10,044 nucleotides of DNA, taken from contig JABXIW010000239.1 of assembly GCA_013372875.1 (NCBI GenBank), positions 1 through 10,044 on the forward strand. Reading direction: 5' to 3'. Shown piece by piece: positions 1 through 5,384 of this stretch. Below the pieces are notes generated by a model, which made no database searches, was not told the origin of the DNA, and was given only the letters and a program-made list of their open reading frames with translations. This stretch comes from Gammaproteobacteria bacterium (GTDB taxonomy: Bacteria; Pseudomonadota; Gammaproteobacteria; Enterobacterales; Kangiellaceae). Every line of letters starts with the position of its first letter. Within the stretch, counting starts at the first letter, position 1. The translations under genes were made by a program, and so were the position numbers.

Positions 1-733
1 AACATGCTTTCACATCGTGCGTTTGCAGCGCTCGTTCCAATGAATCTAGGTCAATACCCGTGACTGGGTCTGTTCTTACAGAGAGCGCTTTCAAACCTAA
101 CCGCTCTAAGGATTGCAATGCGCCATAGAATGCAGGCGACTCCACAACCACCCAATCTCCCGGTCTTGTGCAGGCTTGCAAACTGAGCGTTAACGCCTCC
201 AGCGCGCCTGCCGTAATGACAATTTCATCGGGTGAAATTTCAATGCCTTTCGCAGCATAACGCTTCGCGATGATGGTGCGTAATTGTTCGTTTCCCGGCG
301 GTAAGTTATCAAAGGCGGTGGAAATCGGCATATTGCGAGCGGCTGCGCTCATCGCCCGATTCACGTGATAGCGTGGGTACAAACTTGGATCTGGATAGGC
401 AAAGCCAAAATTGATCATGGATGGATTTTTACTCGCCTGCAGCACATCAAAGATAAACTCATTGATGTCTACCTGCTCTGTCCACGAAACCGCGGCTGGC
501 GCTTGGGGTTCATTTGAACTCTTAATATTGGGAGCGACTCGATAACCAGAGCGCGGCTGTGAGGTGACCCAACCTTGAGATTCCAGAATTTGATAAGCGT
601 GCATTACCGTCATCAAACTTAAACCCGAGTGTTCAGATTGGCGACGCAGAGAAGGCAGCTTGTCACCCGGATGCCATATCCCCGATTTTATCTGCCTTTT
701 AAGCTGTTCCACTAACTCTTGATACTTCGCCAC
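1..733 (-). CDS. MocR/GntR-type regulator with aminotransferase-like domain (C-terminus cut by window edge)
   Basis: Transcription regulator of the MocR subfamily of GntR proteins, in which a winged helix-turn-helix is fused to a fold-type I aminotransferase domain that binds pyridoxal phosphate (PLP). The visible part is 244 residues. Residues about 1-70 form the GntR wing-helix (GDKLPSLR, then SLMTVMHAYQILESQGWV and PRSGYRV). From about residue 105 the aminotransferase domain starts (MINFGFAYPDP, PPGNEQLR, EIVITAGALEAL, ESPAFYG). The PLP-binding lysine lies beyond the left edge, so cofactor binding cannot be confirmed. I chose GTG at 733: it has GGAGGGGG about 8 bases upstream, and the protein then begins (M)AKYQEL, like E. 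coli YjiR as I remember it. An ATG at 751 has no visible Shine-Dalgarno. It diverges from cioAB and may control that operon; its effector is unknown. Confidence 0.9.
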   Translation of the reverse strand, partial: MAKYQELVEQLKRQIKSGIWHPGDKLPSLRRQSEHSGLSLMTVMHAYQILESQGWVTSQPRSGYRVAPNIKSSNEPQAPAAVSWTEQVDINEFIFDVLQASKNPSMINFGFAYPDPSLYPRYHVNRAMSAAARNMPISTAFDNLPPGNEQLRTIIAKRYAAKGIEISPDEIVITAGALEALTLSLQACTRPGDWVVVESPAFYGALQSLERLGLKALSVRTDPVTGIDLDSLERALQTHDVKAC

Positions 734-887
734 ACGCGAATCCCCCTCCATAAAGCTGAATTCAAAATAATAACACTTCAATATTTAATCTGTTATAGGT
801 TTATAGTCACTGTCTGTACCTACTTCCCTCATTCCGCTCCTTTTAAAATAGCTCTTTCATAAAACTTAAAAGATCAAAGGAAGTTTA
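734..887. promoter_or_regulatory. Divergent intergenic region between the MocR-type gene and cioA
   Basis: This stretch must hold the promoters of both genes. Visible elements are a tandem direct repeat TTATAG at 793-798 and 801-806 (8-bp period), which on the minus strand gives TATAA-rich candidate -10 elements for the regulator. A possible -10 TAAAAT lies at 844-849, 38 bases before the cioA ATG, with no good -35 at the usual distance, as expected of a promoter that needs an activator. AAAGGAAG at 876-883 is the cioA ribosome binding site. MocR proteins often bind direct repeats, so the TTATAG pair is a candidate operator; this is inference only. Confidence 0.4.
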
Positions 888-2252
888 ATGTTTGGCCTCG
901 ACGCATTTATGCTTGCACGGATACAGTTCGCCTTTACGGTATCCTTTCATATTATTTTCCCCGCTATCACCATAGGTTTGGCCACCTATCTCGCCGTGCT
1001 GGAAGGCTTATGGCTAAAAACACGTAATCCCGATTACCAAAAGCTCTATCACTTCTGGTCGAAAATTTTTGCGGTTAACTTTGGGATGGGCGTTGTATCT
1101 GGCCTTGTCATGGCCTATCAATTCGGCACCAACTGGAGTGGTTTCTCCGACTTCGCTGGTTCTATCACTGGCCCATTACTGACTTATGAAGTGTTAACGG
1201 CTTTCTTTCTCGAAGCCGGATTTCTTGGCGTGATGCTGTTTGGTTGGCGTCGCGTCGGCGAAAAGCTGCACTTTTTTGCAACCTCGATGGTGGCGTTAGG
1301 CACGATCATTTCGACGTTCTGGATTCTCGCCTCCAACAGTTGGATGCAAACGCCACAAGGCTATGAAATTGTCGACGGACGCGTGGTGCCAACCGACTGG
1401 TTTGCTATCGTTTTCAATCCTTCATTTCCTTATCGTTTGGCGCACATGAGCGTCGCGGCTTTCGTCAGTTCAGCACTCTTTGTAGGCGCGTCAGCCGCTT
1501 GGCATTTATTGAGAGGCAATCAAACGACTGCGGTAAAAACCATGTTTTCGATGTCACTTGGGATCTTAGTGTTCCTTGCGCCACTCCAAGCCGTGATTGG
1601 CGATGTGCACGGGCTAAACACCTTGGAACACCAGCCCGCCAAAATTGCCGCCATCGAAGGACATTGGGATAACAGCGATGGCAAACCAACCCCATTGATA
1701 TTGTTCGGCATGCCAAACATGGAACAAGAACGCACAGACTATGCCTTAGAAATTCCTGTTCTAGGAAGTTTGATCCTACGCCACAGTTTAACTGAGCCAA
1801 TCCCGGCGCTGAAAGACTTCCCGAAAGAGGAACGACCGAACTCACCTATCGTCTTTTGGTCATTTCGAATCATGGTCGGGCTAGGACTTCTGATGATTTT
1901 TCAAAGCTTCTACAGCATGTGGTTACGAAAAAAGAACACGCTTTATACCTCGCGTTGGTTCCTCAAGTTTTCATTATTTATGGGACCATCTGGTCTTATC
2001 GCAATACTCGCTGGCTGGTTTACGACAGAGGTTGGTCGGCAACCTTGGGTCGTGTATGGCGTACAAAAAACGCGTGACGCGGTTTCTGCACACGGAGACC
2101 TACAAATGAGCATCAGCCTGCTGTGTTTCCTTGTTGTATACAGCTTGGTGTTTGGTTTTGGGTATTACTACATGATCCACCAAATCAAGAAAGGCCCCGA
2201 TGCAATCGAGCACGATGAGCACGACATGACGACCGTTTCAGGTCGCATTTAG
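888..2252 (+). CDS. cioA: Cytochrome bd-type (CIO) quinol oxidase subunit I
   Basis: Inner-membrane subunit I of a bd-type terminal oxidase that oxidises quinol and reduces oxygen to water. The 454 residues carry the haem-binding positions expected from E. coli CydA: H21 (family His19), H186 and M329 (haem b558; CydA His186 and Met393), E101/E109, and E381 before GRQPW at 383-387 (CydA Glu445). The quinol-loop residues K252 and E257 are kept, but the loop is about 64 residues shorter than in CydA. This is the hallmark of the short-Q-loop group that includes the Pseudomonas cyanide-insensitive oxidase CioA. The ATG is preceded by AAAGGAAG. It is first in an operon with cioB 28 bases downstream and a small DUF2474-type gene. 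Resistance to cyanide or sulfide is known for relatives, not shown here. The symbol cydA is also used for this group. Confidence 0.95.
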   Translation: MFGLDAFMLARIQFAFTVSFHIIFPAITIGLATYLAVLEGLWLKTRNPDYQKLYHFWSKIFAVNFGMGVVSGLVMAYQFGTNWSGFSDFAGSITGPLLTYEVLTAFFLEAGFLGVMLFGWRRVGEKLHFFATSMVALGTIISTFWILASNSWMQTPQGYEIVDGRVVPTDWFAIVFNPSFPYRLAHMSVAAFVSSALFVGASAAWHLLRGNQTTAVKTMFSMSLGILVFLAPLQAVIGDVHGLNTLEHQPAKIAAIEGHWDNSDGKPTPLILFGMPNMEQERTDYALEIPVLGSLILRHSLTEPIPALKDFPKEERPNSPIVFWSFRIMVGLGLLMIFQSFYSMWLRKKNTLYTSRWFLKFSLFMGPSGLIAILAGWFTTEVGRQPWVVYGVQKTRDAVSAHGDLQMSISLLCFLVVYSLVFGFGYYYMIHQIKKGPDAIEHDEHDMTTVSGRI

Positions 2253-2280
2253 AATTTGTCACAAAGTGAAGGTAAAGAAT

Positions 2281-3288
2281 ATGCATTTTGATTTATCCGT
2301 GATTTGGTTCGCGATCATCGTTTTTGCCACTTTGATGTACATCATCATGGATGGCTTCGATTTGGGTATTGGAATACTGATGCCCTTCATCAAGGATGAA
2401 AAACAAAAAGACGTCATGGTCAACAGTGTCGCGCCTGTTTGGGACGGCAACGAAACTTGGATTGTGCTTGGAGGTGCATCTCTATTTGGCGCTTTTCCCA
2501 TGGCTTACGCGGTAATTATTGAAGCGCTAACCATCCCTTTGACGTTGATGTTGATTGCTTTGATCTTTCGTGGCGTAGCATTTGAGTTTCGCTTTAAAGC
2601 ATTGGAAAACCACTTAAAGTTCTGGGATCGAGCTTTTATGGTCGGCTCGATTTTAACCACGTTTTTCCAAGGCATAGTTGTTGGCGCGGTAATTCAAGGC
2701 TTTGCAGTGGAAAACCGCGTCTTCGTAGGTAGTCAACTAGACTGGCTCACCCCTTTTCCCATCTTTTGTGGCTTCGGTTTAGTCGCAACCTACGCGCTGC
2801 TCGGTAGCACATGGCTCATCATGAAGACGGAAGGTGAACTGCAAAACACGATGTACCGCTTCACTAACAAAACACTACTGGCGATGATCTCCGCATTAGT
2901 CATTGTGAGCGCTTGGACTCCCCTTGCTTACCCTGCCATTGGGGAAAGATGGTTCTCTCTGCCTAATTTGTTCTACTTATTGCCCGTACCTGTCATTACT
3001 GGGCTGGTATGTTTGAAGATTGCCGACTCCGTAAAAAAGCGAAAAGAGCGCAGCCCTTTCGTGATGGCATTGGTGATCGTGATTTTCGGGTTCGCTGGGC
3101 TTGGCATCAGTATCTGGCCAAATATCATTCCTCCTAGCATATCTATATGGGAAGCAGCGGCTCCTGCAAGCAGTCAGCGCTTTATGCTCGTTGGAGCGGT
3201 TATCATCATCCCGATCATTCTGGCTTACACCTTTTGGAGTTATTACGTCTTCTCCGGAAAAGTGAAAGAAGGCGAAGCGTACCATTAA
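2281..3288 (+). CDS. cioB: Cytochrome bd-type (CIO) quinol oxidase subunit II
   Basis: Subunit II of the bd-type oxidase, a 335-residue multi-spanning membrane protein that holds no haem of its own but stabilises the haems in subunit I. Family signatures are visible: DGFDLGIG at residues 24-31, VAPVWDGNETW at 50-60 and RGVAFEFR at 97-104, followed by regularly spaced hydrophobic helices to the C-terminus. The length fits the CioB/CydB family. I chose ATG at 2281 because AAGGT sits about 7 bases before it; a GTG at 2266 would add five residues but has no Shine-Dalgarno. It follows cioA by 28 bases and precedes the DUF2474-type gene by 20 bases, so the three are surely cotranscribed. Also named cydB in many genomes. 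Confidence 0.95.
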   Translation: MHFDLSVIWFAIIVFATLMYIIMDGFDLGIGILMPFIKDEKQKDVMVNSVAPVWDGNETWIVLGGASLFGAFPMAYAVIIEALTIPLTLMLIALIFRGVAFEFRFKALENHLKFWDRAFMVGSILTTFFQGIVVGAVIQGFAVENRVFVGSQLDWLTPFPIFCGFGLVATYALLGSTWLIMKTEGELQNTMYRFTNKTLLAMISALVIVSAWTPLAYPAIGERWFSLPNLFYLLPVPVITGLVCLKIADSVKKRKERSPFVMALVIVIFGFAGLGISIWPNIIPPSISIWEAAAPASSQRFMLVGAVIIIPIILAYTFWSYYVFSGKVKEGEAYH

Positions 3289-3308
3289 CGAGTTAATGAG
3301 GAGTGAGT

Positions 3309-3437
3309 ATGAAAATCCAAAATTGGTGTCGCCAATGGGCTTGGATGGTTGGGATCTGGGCGGCCAGTGTGCTAGCTCTGGGGTTCGTATCAATGCTGTT
3401 TCGCGTCATGATGACCGCTGCAGGGTTAAAATCTTAG
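3309..3437 (+). CDS. Small single-helix membrane protein, DUF2474-type, putative bd-oxidase accessory subunit
   Basis: A 42-residue open reading frame with a strong ribosome site (GAGGAG at 3298-3303, 5 bases before ATG), only 20 bases after cioB. The protein has a short polar N-terminus (MKIQNWCRQW), one hydrophobic helix from about residue 11 to 31 (WMVGIWAASVLALGFVSML), then FRVMMTAAGLKS. This pattern, with tryptophans at the start of the helix and a basic FR followed by a conserved Met and Gly, matches the small DUF2474 proteins encoded after cioB in many bacteria, as I remember them. By analogy with CydX and CydS it probably packs against the oxidase and helps assembly or stability; that role is inference. 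It is short enough to be missed by standard gene callers. Confidence 0.85.
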   Translation: MKIQNWCRQWAWMVGIWAASVLALGFVSMLFRVMMTAAGLKS

Positions 3438-3458
3438 CTCAGCACTTATAGGACAATC

Positions 3459-3500
3459 AAAAAATCGACCGCCTCCGGTTCTTGGTCAGAGCTAGAGGCG
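3459..3500 (-). terminator. Candidate intrinsic terminator between two convergent operons
   Basis: Read on the minus strand, CGCCTC (3500-3495) pairs with GAGGCG (3475-3470) across a 19-base loop, followed after five bases by TTTTTT (3464-3459). An alternative overlapping stem, GACC with GGTC, brings the T-run closer. It lies just after the PhzF-like stop codon. The arms are palindromic, so it may also slow transcription leaving the cio operon on the plus strand, where only TTT follows. The stem is short and the loop long, so confidence is moderate. Confidence 0.4.
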
Positions 3501-3507
3501 TTTAAAG

Positions 3508-4263
3508 TTAAGTGCGACTTTTTACGTGTGCAGACAATACGATAGTAGATTCTGAACCACGAGCCACTTCAAAATAACCACCAGCACGAGATAGCTGACG
3601 AGCCGTCAATTTTTCTTTGCCCAGCTTTTCAAACCAATAAGGCGCTAATGAGCACTGAGCCGAACCTGTGGCAAGATCTTCTGAAATACCGATTTTAGGT
3701 GCAAAGTAACGCAGCACATAGCCACTATCAGAACTTTGAGCCGTCACGATGACAGCATGAAACTCATCAATTTTAATCAGCTCATCAAAGTTAGGTTGAT
3801 AGCGAACAACATCATCTTCGGATTCGAGAACAACAACCAAATCACGCGTTGTAAAAGCATCTATGGGGCGATTGGAGAAGCTTGAAATATTCAAGGGGAT
3901 GGCATGAGGCTTGGCTTGCCAACTTGGCATCACAATCCTGTACATTCCATCCAGTTCAGAAACAGTAATATGACCATGCGAACTTTGAAGAATGACCTCA
4001 TTCCGATGATATTTAGAAATGAGCGCGGCTCCTGCGCCTAAACTCCCATGTCCGCATAAGTTGATTTCCCCTGCTAGAGTAAACCAACGAATGTGGTAGT
4101 CACTGCCAGACTTAACCACAAATGATGTGACAGGTTGAGCGACCTGATGAGTGATTTGAAGTAACTCAGAATCACTCAGCCAGTGATTTAGTTCGACAAC
4201 GCCACAAGGGTTACCTTGAGCCAACTCATCACAAAATACATCATATATCTGCGCTTTAATCAT
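3508..4263 (-). CDS. PhzF-family isomerase/epimerase-like protein
   Basis: A 251-residue member of the PhzF family, two-domain proteins with the diaminopimelate epimerase fold. Characterised members isomerise small acids; most have no known substrate. Visible family features are the N-terminal strand KAQIYDVF, GNPCGVV at 18-23, the RWFT...LCGHGSLGAG block at 59-78 with G71-H72, and the C-terminal EDLATGSAQCS at 195-205 with D196. The position matching catalytic Glu45 of P. fluorescens PhzF (in SETTFV) is valine here (V45 in QPVTSFV), so ordinary PhzF acid-base chemistry may be lost. It is slightly shorter than typical members (about 260-300). AAGGA lies about 12 bases before the ATG. It is the last of three same-strand genes behind a MerR-type regulator, 94 bases after the CMD gene, and could also have its own promoter. 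Substrate unknown. Confidence 0.88.
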   Translation of the reverse strand: MIKAQIYDVFCDELAQGNPCGVVELNHWLSDSELLQITHQVAQPVTSFVVKSGSDYHIRWFTLAGEINLCGHGSLGAGAALISKYHRNEVILQSSHGHITVSELDGMYRIVMPSWQAKPHAIPLNISSFSNRPIDAFTTRDLVVVLESEDDVVRYQPNFDELIKIDEFHAVIVTAQSSDSGYVLRYFAPKIGISEDLATGSAQCSLAPYWFEKLGKEKLTARQLSRAGGYFEVARGSESTIVLSAHVKSRT

Positions 4264-4283
4264 CCACCATCCTTGCGGTTTAA

Positions 4284-4293
4284 TAACGCGTTA
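4284..4293. repeat. 10-bp palindrome TAACGCGTTA upstream of the PhzF-like gene
   Basis: Perfect palindrome in the 94-base gap between the CMD and PhzF-like genes, 21 bases before the PhzF-like start and flanked by AT-rich sequence. It could be an operator or a chance palindrome; no clear -35/-10 pair was found with it. Confidence 0.3.
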
Positions 4294-4357
4294 AAAAATA
4301 TAAGAATAAAAGCGTTAGAGATTCCTAATGCTCACTTTCAATGTTGCTTGCAGGCAG

Positions 4358-4735
4358 CTAAACCTGCCTTTCCGAGAGTACTTCTTTAAAGGCAAACATG
4401 CCATTTAATGCAGCTGGAAATCCTGCGTAAACAGACATTTGTATGATCACTTCTTTGATTTCTTCTTCCGTGCAACCAACATTTAGCGCAGCGTGTAAAT
4501 GCACTTTAAGCTGTGGAGTACAGTTCCCCATCGCCGTCAATGCGGACACCGTAGCGATCTCTCGCGATTTTAGATCTAGCCCTTCACGGGTGTAAATGTC
4601 GCCAAACGGGTACTCAATCGTGAACTTTGCTAAATCAGGACAAATGTCGTTCAGGCTTTCGATAACTTTTTGACCAGCCTCTCCATCGATTTTTGATAAC
4701 TGCTCTAACCCTGTTTGAAATCGCGTATTTTCCAT
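4358..4735 (-). CDS. Carboxymuconolactone decarboxylase (CMD)-family protein
   Basis: A 125-residue alpha-helical protein of the CMD/AhpD superfamily. The diagnostic block is residues 59-120: REIATVSALTAMGN, then LKVHLHAALNVGCTEEEIKEV, then QMSVYAGFPAALN. This matches the gamma-carboxymuconolactone decarboxylase side of the family. The CxxC redox pair of AhpD is absent (cysteines lie at 32, 72 and 88), so peroxidase coupling of the AhpD type is unlikely. I placed the start at ATG 4735 because AAAGGAG lies 8 bases upstream; an in-frame start at 4768 would fall inside the -10 element and add 11 residues without a ribosome site. It is expressed from the MerR-type promoter directly upstream. CMD proteins beside MerR regulators are known in stress operons responding to reactive aldehydes or quinones, such as the Bacillus yraC/adhR region; the substrate here is unknown. 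Confidence 0.9.
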   Translation of the reverse strand: MENTRFQTGLEQLSKIDGEAGQKVIESLNDICPDLAKFTIEYPFGDIYTREGLDLKSREIATVSALTAMGNCTPQLKVHLHAALNVGCTEEEIKEVIIQMSVYAGFPAALNGMFAFKEVLSERQV

Positions 4736-4766
4736 TTTGTGTGCTCCTTTGAGTGAATACCCGCAC

Positions 4767-4797
4767 ACCTTACAAGTTAGAGTGAACTCTAAGTCAA
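4767..4797 (-). promoter_or_regulatory. MerR-type promoter/operator driving the CMD gene
   Basis: Read on the minus strand: -35 TTGACT (4797-4792), a 19-bp spacer, then -10 TAAGGT (4772-4767). Both hexamers and the spacer length equal those of the classical merT promoter as I remember it. A perfect inverted repeat TTAGAGT-TC-ACTCTAA (4792-4777) fills the spacer. An over-long 19-bp spacer with a centred dyad is the signature of promoters that MerR-family activators switch on by untwisting DNA. The CMD start codon lies 31 bases beyond the -10. The merR stop codon TGA (4796-4794) is inside the -35 element. Confidence 0.9.
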
Positions 4798-5150
4798 CGT
4801 ACTTTTCCGCTTTTATACAGATTTATTTTTTCTTCTAATCGTTTCAGATGCTCATTTTGTTGTCGGATATGCTCTATTAAATTATCTCGATGAGCTTCCA
4901 AAAGCTTTTGTCTGTCAGCAGTCGTTTGCGAGCCAATCTCCCTCAATGAAGCATATTCTTGAATCTCTTCTAACGGCATTCCCGTCTCTTTCAGCCGCTT
5001 GATGAAGTTGACCCAATCAATATCTCGATGGGTGTAGACACGGTGCCCACTGCTATTTCGGTGGACATGTTTCAGTAAGCCAATTTTTTCATAGTATCGA
5101 AGCGTGTAAGACGACAACCCAACTGCGCTGGAAAACTCTTTCATATTCAT
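4794..5150 (-). CDS. MerR-family transcriptional regulator without cysteines
   Basis: A 118-residue MerR regulator. Residues 1-40 form the winged helix (MKEFSSAVGLSSYTLRYYEKIGLL, then SSGHRVY), followed by the usual D-I-DWVNFIKRLKETGMPLEEI helices (42-64) and a long C-terminal dimerisation coiled coil (about 78-113, with QQNEHLKRLEEKINLYK). The closest group by layout is the AdhR/NmlR-like MerR proteins that sense aldehydes or nitrosative stress through a conserved cysteine near residue 50-54. This protein has no cysteine at all, so it must sense in another way, perhaps by binding a small ligand. It almost certainly acts on the operator just after its own stop codon. That tandem arrangement is less common than the divergent one. 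Start ATG at 5150, with a modest AGGT site; an ATG at 5144 is possible. Confidence 0.92.
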   Translation of the reverse strand: MNMKEFSSAVGLSSYTLRYYEKIGLLKHVHRNSSGHRVYTHRDIDWVNFIKRLKETGMPLEEIQEYASLREIGSQTTADRQKLLEAHRDNLIEHIRQQNEHLKRLEEKINLYKSGKVR

Positions 5151-5176
5151 TATTTTTACCTAGGATTATCCCTTCC

Positions 5177-5201
5177 TGTGACCACAAGCAATGTAACCAC
5201 A
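5177..5201. repeat. Tandem 10-bp near-palindromes TGTGACCACA / TGTAACCACA
   Basis: Two copies, at 5177-5186 and 5192-5201, differ at one base and are spaced 15 bp start to start. Each is itself close to a palindrome (TGTG-AC-CACA; TGT-AACC-ACA). They lie in the region between the divergent merR and sorA genes, 27 bases from the merR start. They look like paired sites for a regulator, but no known consensus fits convincingly. Confidence 0.4.
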
Positions 5202-5384
5202 CTATGGATAACCTTTGCAAAGCAAGCAGTCTAGTTTCTTACCGATGTTGTTAAGACTATAAATAGTCGTCTACTTTTATTGATGTAAACCCTTTAGTAA
5301 GGCAACTGTAGAGATCGGCGATACGAACTAAGGGACAAGAATGACGTAGCAGTTCTTGGGCGTGTGCCGGCAAAGGAACACATC
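5202..5384. promoter_or_regulatory. Leader region of the sulfite dehydrogenase genes
   Basis: Region upstream of sorA. A perfect dyad GACTAT-AA-ATAGTC occupies 5255-5268 and could be an operator. Weak promoter-like hexamers flank it (TTGTTA at 5248-5253 and TACTTT at 5272-5277, 18 bp apart), which would put the dyad in the spacer, but the match is poor. AAAGGAA at 5372-5378 is the sorA ribosome site. No copy of the MerR operator from the neighbouring module is present, so these genes are probably controlled separately. Confidence 0.3.

Noticed and set aside
1465..1845. Minus-strand open frames inside cioA
   Set aside because: They lie opposite a strongly conserved gene, lack ribosome sites and their translations show no family resemblance.
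4360..4378. GGCAG/CTGCC hairpin at the end of the CMD gene as a terminator
   Set aside because: The stem overlaps the stop codon and no T-run follows on the minus strand, so the PhzF-like gene may well be cotranscribed.
5364..5384. Upstream GTG start for sorA
   Set aside because: The AAAGGAA ribosome site would fall inside the coding region, and no site precedes the GTG; the ATG at 5385 is ideally spaced.
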